Below are positions 44,180-55,752 of a stretch of 64,000 bases of DNA, in pieces. The stretch covers positions 1,112,815-1,176,814 of the forward strand of contig SIJG01000044.1 of assembly GCA_023374025.1 (NCBI GenBank), read 5' to 3'. Positions within the stretch are counted from its first letter, which is position 1. Each line of letters opens with the position of its first letter. Source of the stretch: Heterodera schachtii. Taxonomy: Eukaryota > Nematoda > Chromadorea > Rhabditida > Heteroderidae. Below the pieces are notes generated by a model, which saw nothing but the letters and a program-made list of their open reading frames with translations, did no database searches and was not told where the DNA came from. A program made the position numbers and the translations under genes.

Positions 44180-44675
44180 CAGGGATGGCACGGAATTCCG
44201 AGTTCCGACTTCCGAAATTTTTGATAAAAAGTCGGAATTTTTGGGCTTTTTATTTTTAGTTTATTTTCCAAAAAATGAGCAATTTTTGTACAATTTCTGT
44301 TAACAAATTGCATTAAAAATCACTAAAATTTTCCCAGCGGCGTCTATCGGAACCGCCGGACCCCTCCCCTATTCCCCAAATTTTCTTTGGATAAAGTGCT
44401 CCGCAAAAAAATAGTGTCACTGTCCCAAAAAAAAAAATACAAAATGTAAAATTACATAAAAATATTTTGAAAATCATTAAAAAAATAAATAAATATACTA
44501 AAAACAGTTTGATATCACCTTTTACATGGTATGAATTTTAAATTTAGCCTATTAAATATTTAAATTTTTTTATTATATTTTATATTTTTTGAAAATTCCG
44601 GCTTCCGACTTCCGAAAATTTGGGCCTCTGAATTCCGACTTCCGAAATTTTTTGTGCCTTGGAATTCCATCCCTG
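44180..44675. mobile_element. CAGGGATGGC element, second copy
   Basis: Ends CAGGGATGGCACGGAATTCC and GGAATTCCATCCCTG, with the same word arrays as 42159-42827 and a single hairpin module at 44334-44360. Shared internal sequence (CACCTTTTAC.TGGT, TTTAGCCTATTAAA) shows common descent with the first copy. Confidence 0.75.
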
Positions 44676-45169
44676 ATGTGGGGGATAAAAAGAGCAAATA
44701 CGGTATGCGTTTTTTGAGCTCCTTTCTTCAAAACAATTAAGGAAAAAAGTTAAAGCACTGAAGCATGTTGTAATGGGCATAAGGATGTTTCTTAAAGTCT
44801 CCCATGGGATTTGGACAGAAGTGGACAATTGGACGGACAGTGACATCTCAACAGTTCAACAGTAAAGTTTTTATTTGAAGTATAGAAAAAAATTTTTTTA
44901 ATTAATTTTTCCTCGAAAATTGGCTTAAATTTGCTGTTACTCGAATATAAGCAGAAAATTTTGAAAACATAATTTTTTGCGCACTTGATAAAAACTAAAA
45001 AATTCAAGCTAATACATACAGCCTTCGATGCTGTTCAAAAAAAGGAATATATTCGTTAATTTGCTTGCTTTACATTTTAAAAATTAAAAAGACCAAATCA
45101 TAATTGAAGAAGAAAAGCATAAAAATGATAAAAAGAACAAAGTGATCAGCTTTATTTAATAGCTTTTCC

Positions 45170-45527
45170 TCAGAGAGTTGGCAAATCGAATTTGAAATTA
45201 GGCCCAAAATTAGCCTCGATTTTGTCATCAAAATACAGCAAAGAAACGAATGGATGGAAAGAATCAGCAAAAGAAGGAGCAACGAAAAAATCATCAGATG
45301 AATCTGTGATAAAATTATGGGATTTGAACAATTCAAACATAAAAATCAATTAAATAAAAATAGCAAAACTTAATTATATAATTTGTTTATTTGCCAACCC
45401 AAAATTTCTCCGTTCTTCGTGAAAAAGAGTTGCCGAGTGATAAAATGAACACCAATTCCTACGGTATCGCCAACATCGTAGGAATATTTGGCATTTGTTC
45501 CTTTTCCTTCTCCGTTAATCCAAATTA
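45170..45527 (-). pseudogene. SPRY gene 3' half cut by an element
   Basis: The last exon (45310-45170) reads APSFADSFHPFVSLLYFDDK, then IEANFGPNFKFDLPTL. The part of exon 4 kept (45527-45410) reads IWINGEGKGTNAKYSYDVGD and VHFITRQLFFTKNG. Exon 4 is interrupted exactly at the TA-flanked element 45528-46749. The 5' half of the exon is not found beyond the element, so the upstream gene was lost or the break was followed by deletion. Confidence 0.7.
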
Positions 45528-46749
45528 GAGACCGGACGACTGGGGTCGGAGGGATCCCGAGTCGGGATCCCGACTGAATCCCGATCCCGATCAATCCCGA
45601 ACATTTTGGAAAAACGATCGGGACGGATCCCGAATCGGGATCCCGATCGAATCCCGATCCCGATCAATCCCGAAGATTTTTTTTCGGGATCCCGCGGGAT
45701 TATCGGGATTTGCTAAAATCCAATTTTTTTTACGTTTTGTGCCAAATTTTGTTCAAATGCTTATCTAATATTCCTAATTGATCAATTCGATTGAAGAAAA
45801 ATAGGGATGGGAATTATAGCAGCTTTTTAGAAAATTTTCAAAATTCGAGTATCATGCCTAAAAATCAGATTTTTGGACCAAAAATTAGAACATTTAACAA
45901 CATAACTTTAAATAGTTTTTTACAATTTAATTAATATCAATTTTTGTATTTTCGCCTCCTATAATCAGTTTTAACAATTTGAGGATAATTAGCAAATCGT
46001 TATGCATCGGAATCAAAAAATCAGATTTTAAAGAATTGTTTGCTGAGAATTTTTCAAAAACTTTAGGGGAACAAGGTGGAGGCCGGCGGTGCCGATAGGC
46101 ACCGACGGGAAAAATTTTGTAATTTTTGATGAGATTTGTTAACAGATTTTGTCCAAAAAACCCCAATTTTTTTTAGCGATATTGAGCAAATTTTTCAGGA
46201 AATTAAGAATTTTTAGAGTCCGGCGGTGCCGTTATGCACCGAAGGAAAATACTTAGACAACAATTTCTAATCTAATTTATTAGACAAAATTCTTAGAAAT
46301 TGTTGTGCATGAAACTACCTAATAAGATTTAAAATATTATTTAAGGAATTAAAAAAAAGAATTTTTGATAATTCTTTTTTTAAAGGAATAAAAGTCACAA
46401 AATGGCCAACCTTTGCGTCAAATTTTGAAAATTTTCACAAGTATTTTGAGACTCATGAAATTTTTTGGGATTTTAAGGGAATTTAAAGAAAAATAAGCAA
46501 ATTTTTAATTTAAAATTTAAGGTCTTAATTTAAAAAATGAGATTTTTTCCAAAAATTATCGTGACTTCAATCCCGCGGGATCCCGCGGGATTGGTAAAAT
46601 GGTCGGGAGGGATCCCGATGAAATCCCGATCCCGATCAATCCCGATGAATTTGAAAAATCGTTCGGGACGGATCCCGAGGTCGGGATCCCGAATTTAATC
46701 CCGCGGGATCCCGAAGAAATCCCGCGGGATCCCGATCCCGTCCGGTCTC
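45528..46749. mobile_element. TIR element, GATCCC-word family, TA target duplication
   Basis: Ends GAGACCGGACG and CGTCCGGTCTC are inverted copies with TA on both sides. Arrays of CGGGATCCCGATCCCGA words fill about 45540-45720 and 46570-46745. Hairpin modules lie at 46082-46108 and 46219-46243. The terminal 10 bp are shared with 54981-55526, although the word arrays are different. No transposase. Confidence 0.8.
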
Positions 46750-46998
46750 TAGTATTTAGTGGTTTTTATTTATGGTTTTAAAACATTCGTAATTAAATTT
46801 TAAAAATAATTTTACAATTAAAAAAATTATAAAATTTTATTGTGTTGGAATTAAACAAAGCAGAAATTAAATAAGATTATAGTTTTGCCACTAGACTATA
46901 TGTTTTTCATTTATTTCGGTTTAAAATAAAAGATCAAGTTAATATTTTTTCTCTAAAATTTTTCTTTTCTCACAATTTTCAAAAAATATTTTCTCTCA

Positions 46999-47113
46999 AC
47001 CCCCCCCCCCCCCCCCCCCTCATTCTTACCAGGTGCATATAATCTCGTGTCTCGTGTCAAAATACGAGACGAAAAGGACGAGAATACGAAACACGAGACG
47101 ATCAACATCCCTG
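46999..47113. mobile_element. C-run and right end of a CGAGAC-word element
   Basis: About 20 consecutive C (47000-47019) are followed by CTCGTGTCTCGTGTC, ACGAGACG and ACACGAGACG words, ending in GATCAACATCCCTG at 47113. Word array plus CATCCCTG end follows the same plan as the hAT-like elements. No left end was found. Confidence 0.45.
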
Positions 47114-48667
47114 ATACACTTCCTACAAATCAAAAAAAAATTATTAAAAATCGTTTTCAAAAATAAAGTTTTTTTATATCGTTTTTTTACCAAATAAAAG
47201 ATCGGAGATAAGTTATGTCGGCTCCCGGAAAATGCATCAGTGGAAAATGCGTCAGTAGAAAATGCATCAGTGAAAATCTTAATGTCATAAAAAAAGTTCC
47301 TTAGGTTTTCGAGATCACTAATCAGGAATTCAGTATCCATTTCGGCCAATTCCGAACCCCGGACCCGAATTCAAACAAAAAGAAGAAAGCTCAAATTCGA
47401 ATTTAGTATTTTTGGTTCAAAAATGGTATAAATGGTCTCTTATTGCAGGACTGATTGCTCTCAGTTGTTTCCATGTATTTAAACGGGTTTTAACCAAAAA
47501 AAAAATGCTAAATTCGAAAATTGGACCTTCGATTTTTTGTTCGAATTCGGGTCCGGGGTTCGACATTCAGAACAATATGAATATAGAATTTACTTTTATA
47601 CTCCAATACTTAATGCTACAGAACTTTATTTTAAAATATTTGTATTACTGACGCATTTTCCGGCCACGGTTCTGTCATAGTTGAGTAAACTTTTTTTGTG
47701 AAGCAAATTTATAAATAATATTTTAGTTTATTTTTAAAAGTTATTTGTTTTTTTACAATTTTTAATTCAAATATAAATGAAAATTACTCAATTTTTTGAA
47801 TGAATTTAATTTCTAAGTTCAGTAAAAGAAAAAAATCCACTTTTACTTTACTTTTTTGTGCATATTTTGTTACCTATTTGAAATATTTCGTGCCTAAAAG
47901 TCCGGTCACCAATAATGATTTAAAAAGATTATTTCAGAATATATAATGCTTTGTCAACTTTACTTTTAAAATACGAAAAAATGACGAAATAAATGCAAAA
48001 TTCGAAATTACATAAAAAGACAGCAAAAAAAAAGAAGAAAAGAATATGCCTCACCGTTTCAAAACCTACTCATTGAAAAAATGGCATGAGATTTTTTCAT
48101 GCTTTAATCATTTGCACTCCGTTGCTGAAATGGCGAGGAAGTAAAAAAAAAAAAATCAAAAAAGGCAAAAAAAATAAATAAATACAGAAAAAAATAAAAT
48201 AAAAACGCAATTTTTTATCTCAAAGGATTGACCTTAATTTCAAAAAATCATTTATATAAAAAAAACTTTCCACTTTTGACAAAAAATGTTTTCTTTTGAA
48301 ATTAACCTAAAATAGTTTAAAAAACATTTTTTTTTCTAAGCGAGATTTTTTTGTTAATTATTTTGAGATTCTTAGCTACTAATATCCTTACAAATTAGCC
48401 TAGTAATAAATAAAAGCTGCGTTTTAAATTGATTTCGACAGAGTTTTGCAAAAAATAGAACTACACCACCAATAATAATAAACAATGGCTCACTACTTGA
48501 AAAATTTAAATAGTTTCTAAGAATTACTTTCCAAAATCTTTTCATTATTTTCTGAGTTTGGGTCTGTTTTTTTTACCATATGATTACCAACTAAATCTCT
48601 TTACATGATTCTATCCAAACCAAAGATAATTAGCTAATCATCCAATCTAATTACTCATTATATGGTC
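47114..48667. other. Intergenic repeats
   Basis: 47240-47275 has three near-copies of AAAATGCxTCAGTxG. 47270-47560 is the dispersed repeat also seen at 6235 and 59750, here as an imperfect inverted pair (the part at 47505-47570 inverts 47340-47410). 47700-47970 matches 3480-3740. No gene is seen. Confidence 0.45.
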
Positions 48668-50335
48668 CTATGGTGGTGTAATTTTCTTCAAATGGCTCTT
48701 AATCTTTTCCTGCTTTTTCTTGTTTTGTTCTTTCTTGACTCCGTTTACATAGGCATAAGGCACAAAACCACAACAGAGACAAGCATCAATTGCGGTAGAA
48801 GCAGCGTAACTGCCAGCACATAATGGAATATCCACGGGTAAGCAAGCAATGCAAAAACAGCCTAAAATTAATACCAAAATGTTTTAATGGGTCAATGTTT
48901 TGGAACAAATTTGTTTATACAATAAAAATCTTAAAAAGTCATTTTTAAATTTATATTTATCCGATCAAGAAAATTTAAAATGTAATGATAGGGCTAGCAG
49001 TTGTATTACGATTTGCATATTTGGCATTTTTAAAGCATACAATTTATGGTCCTAATAATAGAATATAAACTTACTTCCACAACAGTTTCTGTCCTTTGAA
49101 AGATAATTCACCCAAAAAGCAGAAACAGCTGCGGTAGCACAGCATGGCTTTATACAACGTTCAGCGTCATACAAACTGTCCATTGCATGGTCAATCTCTG
49201 CTTGTTTCTCTTTCAATTCTTAAATTAAAATAATATTATTTTAAATGTAAATAATTAATATATTTTTGCCTTTTTGTTTTTGCTGATAATAATAAGTGTC
49301 AAAAATTCGCTAATCTCTTTCTGTTTTTTGTCCGTTGCCAAACAGTTCAAAATTTGCAATTTCTTAAATAATTGAATGGCTTCCAATGCTGTTTTGTCCA
49401 GGTCATTATTTTCAATGCTAAACATAATTAATTAATGCAATTATAAATTTTCATAATATAAATTACTTTGTCTTTTGGTTTTTGCATATACATTTTTCAA
49501 GTTTGGCAATTTCTTTTTGTTTCTTTGGTGAATTTATTTCTTTTTCAATTGTCTTCTTTATACGAAATGTATTAAGTGCTTCAAATGTTTTGAGTTTTGA
49601 GGTCATTTTCGTCTCAATGTCTTTCAAAAATTATTTAGTAAGGCGAAAAACTTCTTTACGTCTTCACGTGTCACCTGCTCATTAAAAATCATTTATAATT
49701 TTAAAATTAGTCATTTAAAAAATAATTTATTTATTTTTACTTTTTTGTCCGATTTTTGAGGTTTTCTCTTAATTCACTTTTCTTTTCATTAAATTTCTTT
49801 TCATCATTAATTTGCTCAGTTTCCTTAATTCCATAGAACTGTTTTGGGTTGTTTTTGTCAATAAATTCAATGATTTGCTTCAGCCATTTTCTTGTTTCTC
49901 CACTGATCGGATGTTGATCTAAATTTCGGAAATTTAAAGATATACAATACTCATTTTGTTTTCTTTTGTATATTAATTTAAAAAAAAAAATAAAATTCAA
50001 ATGAATTAGAACGATTATTTTGTTTTGTTCGAAATTTATAGAATATTTTTTAAGCTTTAAAACTATTGTGAAGTTATGGCAAAAAATAAAGTCTTCTCAA
50101 TAAAAATTATTTTTTATTTGAAAAGACAAAAAAAACTTATTTATTTTTTATTTAATCTTTTTAAAAATTATATTTTATTTAATTCCCCTCCCAATGCTAA
50201 ACCGTAATGCTGAATTTTACCATCATTTGATGAAGAATATTCACCAATCTTTTTTGGTGGCATTCCATGAGCGCATTCAAAGCAAAGCCAAAGAATGGCA
50301 GAAAAAATTACAAAGAATGAGGGATTCAATATCAT
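48668..50335 (-). CDS. Secreted protein with charged helical middle and Cys-rich hydrophobic C-terminus
   Basis: Exon 1 (50335-50221) encodes a signal peptide (MILNPSFFVIFSAILWLCFE, then CAHG) closely like the SPRYSEC signal peptide. Further exons are 49918-49741 (lysine/glutamate-rich), about 49690-49467, 49417-about 49268, about 49226-49078 and 48861-48668. The last two encode CIKPCCATAAVSAFWVNY, then DRNCCGCFCIACL and DACLCCGFVPYAYVNG, with about 12 cysteines in paired clusters, and end in a basic tail. Two points are unresolved. One is an apparent one-base slip in the T-run at about 49635 between FFALLNN and DIETKMTSKL. The other is a donor at about 49268 that looks like GC rather than GT. 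The Cys pattern is faintly PLAC8-like, but I cannot assign the family. Its promoter region is repeated in inverted orientation at 51770-52330. It is a candidate effector. Confidence 0.6.
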
Positions 50336-50849
50336 TTTGTTGACAAAATATAGATAATTTGTCTATATTGATAATGAAAAACAAATACTGGATCTAAACC
50401 AAAGAAGGACAAAAAACAAAATTTATTACCAAATTTATCCATGCCAATTGAAAAATTTGTGGATTTGATTTCCCTTTTGGCATAGATAATAACGGAAAAA
50501 ATTCATTTGGCAAACATGGAATTTATGAATTTCTTATGCTTAAATGCAGAAAAGATGTTTAAAAAAGACGGTTATTTTGCCCAATTAAATTTCAAATTAT
50601 TTAAATGAATTTGGCAAATTGAGGTAATTGACCAAAATATAGTGATTAAACAAAAATGAAAAATGAGTGAATTAATTGAGGAGTGACAGCCTTTTATGCA
50701 GAATGTTCTACTTAATGATGTAAAGAAATCCTACTCATTGACGTAACGATGAGATGATCATTATTTGGCAATTTAATTTTGAGCATTTCTTTCTTTATGA
50801 ATTATTACAATTACTATTAAAATAAAACAGTGAATTTTTGATTTTTTAA

Positions 50850-51020
50850 AATTCTTCTAGAAAAAATAATTCAGTGAATTTTTGATTTTTTTTTATTCTT
50901 TTAGAAAAAATAATTTAGTGAATTCCCAATTTTTTTTTTATTCTTCTAAAAAAAATAATTTAATGAATTTTTGATTTTTTTTTTATTCTTTTAGAAAAAA
51001 TAATTTAGTGAATTTCCAAT
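50850..51020 (+). repeat. Tandem repeat of about 45 bp, four copies, partly inverted at 51770-51830
   Basis: The unit contains AGAAAAAATAATTTAGTGAA followed by TTTTTGATTTTTTTTTATTC. Four units lie in the left arm and two inverted units in the right arm, at the inner edges of the large inverted repeat. They resemble the terminal reiteration of a fold-back structure. Confidence 0.65.
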
Positions 51021-51024
51021 TTTT

Positions 51025-51262
51025 TTTGACGATAATTATTTGGAGTCGCTTTATCTCCTTTTTTAAAAATTGGAATTATAAATGAAGTAAGCCAAAAGCT
51101 CGGAATTTCTCCATAATCTAAACCCATTCGAAAGAGTTCACTTATGATAGATGCCAAAAGATCTGCGCATTGCTTAATCAATATATAAGGTAAACCGTCT
51201 GGGGATGTCGAGTTTCTGTTGGGTAATTTCCTTAGTGCCTTCCAGACCTAAGCAGCATTTAT
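51025..51262 (-). pseudogene. LINE reverse transcriptase fragment
   Basis: The minus strand reads LPNRNSTSPDGLPYILIKQC, then LDYGEIPSFWLTSFIIPIFK and KGDKAT. This is homologous to the RT segment of the LINE at 9001-12801 (LPRRNSTSPDNVPYILLKNC). Only about 80 codons are kept. Confidence 0.75.
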
Positions 51263-52310
51263 TTCGATATCTTCATGGGCAAATTTTATGAAAATTTTGC
51301 ACATTTTCTTATCAAATAGCAGTAAAATTCCCAATAATGATATGCAATTAAGCAGTTCAAAAAGGTTTTTCGTCTCTAAAGCTGAAAAAACTCAGAAGTT
51401 CGGTATTTTTAATTCAACCCTTTTAAAAAGTTTGCTTTAAAATAAAAGTAGACGAATAGAGTCTGTTTTAGGTCTAAGAATGATTAGGACTTTGAATGAT
51501 ATCAAGCTTGTTCGGTTTGATCAACACACAAAAAAGTTACATGGACTCAAAGTTGGCTCAGACGGAATTGGCCTTCTCCCAACGATCAAATAAGACGGTC
51601 TCTCACGTCCCTTTGTTTTTTCTCCGAAGCTGCGATTCACGCAAGAAGAAACAGGCATTTCGTCAAATAATTGAACAAAAAAAAACTTTCTTTTCTGTTT
51701 TTACCTGACGTAAGATTTTATTTAATTAAACATTAAAAATGCTCATTTTAAAAGAAAAATAAAAAAAATCGAAAATTCACTATTATTTTTCTAGAAGAAT
51801 AAAAAAAATCGCAAATTCACTACATTATTTTAATAGCAATAGGAATAATTCCTCTTTAATATTGAAATAATTGCCGAAAATTAAATTTTCCAAATAATGA
51901 TCACTTCATCATTTACGTCAATGAGTAGGATTTCTTTACATCATTAAGCAGAACATTCTGCGTAAAAGGCTTTCACTGCTCAATTAATTCACTCACCATA
52001 TTTTTCATTTTGTTAATTACTACGTTTGGTTGGTTTACCTCAATTATGTAAATTCATTAGAATACATTGAAACCTAATTGGGTAAAAGAATCTTTTTTAA
52101 ACATCTTTTTTTGCATTTAAGCCATAAGAAATTCATAAAATCCTGGGTTACCCATGAATTTTTTCCATTATTATCATGTCTTAAATGGGGTTTAAATTAA
52201 CAATTTTTTGAATGGCACGGTTAAATTTGGTAATAAATTTATCTTTTGCCCTTTTTTTTGCCCCCTTATTTATTTTTCATTATCAATATAGAAATCATCT
52301 ATATATTCCC

Positions 52311-52340
52311 AACACAATGATGTTGACTCCGATTTTGGGT
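52311..52340 (+). pseudogene. Start of a divergent paralogue of the 48668-50335 gene
   Basis: ATGATGTTGACTCCGATTTT aligns with the start of the gene at 50335 (MILNP against MMLTP) at the edge of the inverted repeat. A TAA follows after eight codons. The rest of the gene is missing or beyond recognition. Confidence 0.5.
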
Positions 52341-52444
52341 TAATAGGCGAAACGTAAGGCGAAATGAATGTTTTCCAACCAGAGAAAAAGCAATTTTAGC
52401 TTTAGTAATTATAGTAATTAAAATTAATCCAAAATTAACAGTAC

Positions 52445-52665
52445 ATGAAAACTCTTTAACTTCCGGTCACAAAATGTTTGGATTTAAAATAAAAGAAAAA
52501 TTCAGTCGTAATAAGACCAGAGTTTAGTAAAAAATTATTTCTCAAGGGCAAAATTCAGTTAACAAAATTATTTCTAATACATAAGTTATCAAAAATTTCT
52601 GAAATTTCTACTTTAAGTGATAATGCTGGTAATGTGTATACCAGTAATGAGCTAAAATGTAAGAA
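52445..52665 (+). pseudogene. LINE fragment (endonuclease end and RT start)
   Basis: The plus strand reads GHKMFGFKIKEKFSR, then ISQGQNSVNKIISN, matching the LINE at 9001-12801 (DHKMFGFKIKVKFSH and ISQGQNSVNKFIRN) but with the part between them deleted. Multiple stops. Confidence 0.7.
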
Positions 52666-52835
52666 AAAAAACTTTGAATCGAGTTTAAAAATAAGATATT
52701 TTTAATGAATTTAAAACAAACACGAATAAAACAGTATTAGTGCTTTGAAAAAAGCAATTGAAAACGGAATTAAAAAGTGGGCAAATAATTACTTAATTAA
52801 AATATCGTCCTCTTCCGCCGTTGTTTCTGTTTTCT

Positions 52836-53580
52836 TCAAAGAGTGCACAAATTGAATTTGAAATTGGGCCTAAAGTTCGCCTCGATTTTGTCGCCATGGT
52901 CTCACCAAAGAAAGGAATGGGAACAATTGGTTGAAAGAACCCTTTTTTTGGTGAATCCATTTGATTAATGGAAAAAAGCATGTGCTATAATTAGGGTTGT
53001 AAATTGGCGACAAAATAGAAGGGACCTGCTGCTGGGATAAGATAAATGAGAATTCACATGTGTTTTTTTTGTCAGTGATCCGCGGATTTTTGTTGTCTTT
53101 CGATAAAAATCATTAAGCATAATTCTTTTTTGAAAGAACCCACTTTTTGGTGAATCCATTAGATTAATGGAAAAAACCTGTGCTATAATATGAATTAGAA
53201 GCGCAATTTTCTTATGAACAATTCTTCCTTCCATTTCTGCTGCTGTTTGGCGGCGCATCCGAAGAAGAGAATACCCAAAAAGGGGCTAAAATAAATTTAA
53301 ATGAATAAAAAAATAATTAATGTTTTATTATTATTATTTTCTGATAAATTTATTTTTAGTATAAGAAATGAAAGTAAAAAAAAGCCGAAGAAATCTTTGT
53401 CAAATAAAATTGGATGGACAGCGAAGTCAGTGCGATGTTATGCGCCTAAATTAACAACATTTTATAAATTTATTTTAAAAAATTACCTTGTTTATGGCAA
53501 TGGACTGTCAATCTTTTCTCATCACTGATTTCGAGAACATTGTGACAATCGTTGACATCCCAACAATTAATTTTCGAAAA
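52836..53580 (-). pseudogene. SPRY pseudogene
   Basis: Pieces in order are 53580-53480 (NCWDVNDCHNVLEISDEKRL), 53440-53370 (FAVHPILFDKDFFGFF), 53290-53200 (FGCAAKQQQKWKEE) and 52965-52836 (GDKIEANFRPNFKFNLCTL). Frames are broken between and within exons. A duplicated segment (TTTCTTTCAACC/GAATCCATTxGATTAATGG) occurs at about 52930-52985 and 53130-53185. Confidence 0.7.
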
Positions 53581-53935
53581 ATTTAGATAAAAGTGACAAA
53601 AAATTTAAATATTTAAAAAAGCGAATATGTAAAATTTGAAATTTTGAAGAGCCGTGCGATGAGAAAATCCCGAGAAGCTGATGATTCTCGGATTCTCGAA
53701 CAGCTCTAGTCAATTCAAAAAAATTTCTATTATAGAATGAGCCTATTTAACACAAAAATTAAAAGAATTAAATTTTAATCATTAACAAATTTCAATTCAA
53801 TTTATTTAATAAGTCATTTCTGATAAAGAATCAATCCATTCATTTAGTGCTTTCTTCGGTCACTTTTGACCAGGCAATGGATTTTCAGGCTACCATCCTT
53901 AATTCCTTTTATTAATATTATTTAATAAATTTTAT

Positions 53936-54127
53936 TTATTTTCTTTTACCGCAAAAGCAAATGTTGCCATCATAGATACAACCTGTTGAACACAATAATC
54001 CTGGATCTTCGCACCCATTTAAAGAAGGGTTGTAAGTGCACTGGGCATTTGCCATCAGCAAAATGTCCATAGCAAAGATTGTGACGAAAAGCATCACAGC
54101 GATGGCGATAATTTGGGAATTGTTCAT
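53936..54127 (-). CDS. 63-aa secreted six-cysteine peptide
   Basis: Single-exon frame. ATG at 54127 is preceded by CAAAA. Residues 1-28 form a signal peptide (IIAIAVMLFVTIFAMDILLM, then ANA). The mature part of about 35 residues has six cysteines spaced C-x8-C-x6-C-x3-C-x7-C-x-C and a basic end (CGKRK). AATAAA overlaps the region just after the stop. Spacing suggests three disulphides in a compact knot-like fold. No family is recognised. Secretion and size fit an effector or antimicrobial-type peptide. No paralogue in the window. Confidence 0.65.
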   Translation of the reverse strand: MNNSQIIAIAVMLFVTIFAMDILLMANAQCTYNPSLNGCEDPGLLCSTGCIYDGNICFCGKRK

Positions 54128-54980
54128 TTTTGGGTATATTTTTGAATTAACTTTGAATATTAGTTAGCTTAATTATTTAATAAAATAAATGATTATATTA
54201 ATATTAAATTATTTGACACTTTAATTCTCAGATTCTTTTTATTCTTTTCAAAAAGATTGTCAATTAATCAAAAAAAAAAGAAAATTTCTCAAAAATGGTA
54301 TCAATCTTTTCGAATTTTAAAAATAATAGGCAATTTTAACGAAAAATTATTGAATTTAAAAAAAAAACTCCCAAATCTTTTAAGAATTCAGAAAATTACC
54401 AGATTTTGTTGGTATCGTTTTGAAAATTTTATGCCGGTTATTTTTTGCGCCCAATTTATTAAGGGCGCTTTCCGTAAATCTGCGCCAAAAATATTTATTA
54501 AATTATAGATATGTTAAAATTTGATGCTTAAATACACATTCTTTCAAAAGTGCTTCTTTCGCGGTATCAATTCCATTCATATTTGCTTTTTCACATTTTA
54601 ATAAAAATAAAAAGAATGATGAAGAAATAAAATTTAATTAATTTTTTTAACATTTGCTTGAATGGAAAAGCACTTTTCATTTTTTCACCACTTTTTTGAT
54701 GAATAATTTTTCTTACCCAAAGTTCTAATTATTTTAAATTAAACAAAGAAATAAGTGTTTGTAAAAACATATGAATTTTATGTGTCGCTTTTTTGGAGTA
54801 AAAATTAATTAATTAAAAAATTATTATTTTTACTTATTATGAAAAAAAAATTAATGTGGAAGCAAAGTGTCATGGCAATTCCTTCTTTACAATTTTAATA
54901 TTTCTTCTTTAGTCCACCCGCTTAAGAAATTACTGAAAGTGCTTAACAAATTCTGCAAGTGAACTGTTAAGTTATTAGTA
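54128..54980. other. Intergenic, nothing recognised
   Basis: Very AT-rich. It includes the promoter of the six-cysteine peptide gene; no clear TATA box at a usual distance. The 83-residue frame at 54257-54508 is lysine-rich low-complexity sequence and is not called. Confidence 0.4.
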
Positions 54981-55526
54981 GAGACCGGACTTTTAGGCAC
55001 GAAAATTTCTCAAATAGGCACCTAAAATAGGCACGAAAAATGTGAAAAAAGGCATAAAAAATGAACAAAAACGTTAAAAAAGGCACGAAAAATTGGGAAA
55101 AGGCAGCAAAAAATCTACATTTTAGGCAATAAATTTTTGTCCATGTTATAAAAGACCTTTTTTTTTTTTGCTCCGATGTTATATCAACAATTTCAGTGGT
55201 GTTAAAAATTAAAAAACCAAGGTACAAATGGGGGTCCGGCGGTGCCGATAGGTGCCGCCGGAAAAATTTTTTTGAAAATTGTAAGAATATGATAAGAAAA
55301 ATTGCGAAAAGTTTAAAAATTTTTTATTTTTTTTCCAAATGCTGAAAAAGGCATGAAAAAGGCACTAAAAGGCAAAAAAGGCACCAAAATTTCGTGCCCG
55401 GCATAAGACACCAAAATCGCAAAAAAGGCAAAAAAAAGGCATTAACCAAGTTAAAACTCGTTTTCGTGCATATTAGGCCGTAGCAAGTTAGCAAAAAAAA
55501 AGGCATATGCCTCAAAATCCGGTCTC
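54981..55526. mobile_element. TIR element, GGCAC-word family, TA duplication
   Basis: Ends GAGACCGGAC and CCGGTCTC are inverted copies with TA on both sides (54979-54980, 55527-55528). AAAATAGGCACGAAAAA and AAAAAGGCACxAAAA words fill both ends. The hairpin module is at 55236-55261. Its terminal 10 bp equal those of 45528-46749, but the word array differs. Confidence 0.8.
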
Positions 55527-55682
55527 TAGTTATTAGCATTAAATATTTTATGTGGATACCTTTTTTGAAACAACAAATTTAATAAATTATACTAATTCAA
55601 TTAATTTAAAATTTAAATTGTGAAGTTTAATTTATATAAAATAGTCTAAACTCATAAAATTTAACTGGTTCGATATTCTTAC

Positions 55683-55752
55683 CACTCTTTTCCTTCTTCA
55701 GCTGCAACTCGCCGTTTTTCTCCTTTTCCCCTTGCTGTTTTTGTTGTCCCGA
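55683..55752 (-). pseudogene. Coiled-coil exon relic
   Basis: The minus strand reads GQQKQQGEKEKNGELQLKKE, like the coiled-coil exon at 29420-29357 of the SPRY gene. It is interrupted on its 5' side by the hairpin element at 55753. Confidence 0.5.

Larger units (their letters stand above)
50336..52330. repeat. Large inverted repeat: duplicated promoter regions head to head
   Basis: The left arm (about 50336-51020) and right arm (about 51770-52330) are inverted copies, e.g. ACATTCTGCxTAAAAGGC with its complement, and CATTGACGTAA with its complement. Similarity runs right up to the start codon of the gene at 50335 and, on the other side, to an ATG at 52311. The arms are therefore the 5' flanks of two divergent paralogues. 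The 750-bp centre holds a LINE fragment. Confidence 0.75.

Noticed and set aside
46599..46781. 60-residue frame rich in DPDEIP/RDP repeats
   Set aside because: It is the GATCCC word array at the right end of the TA-flanked element.
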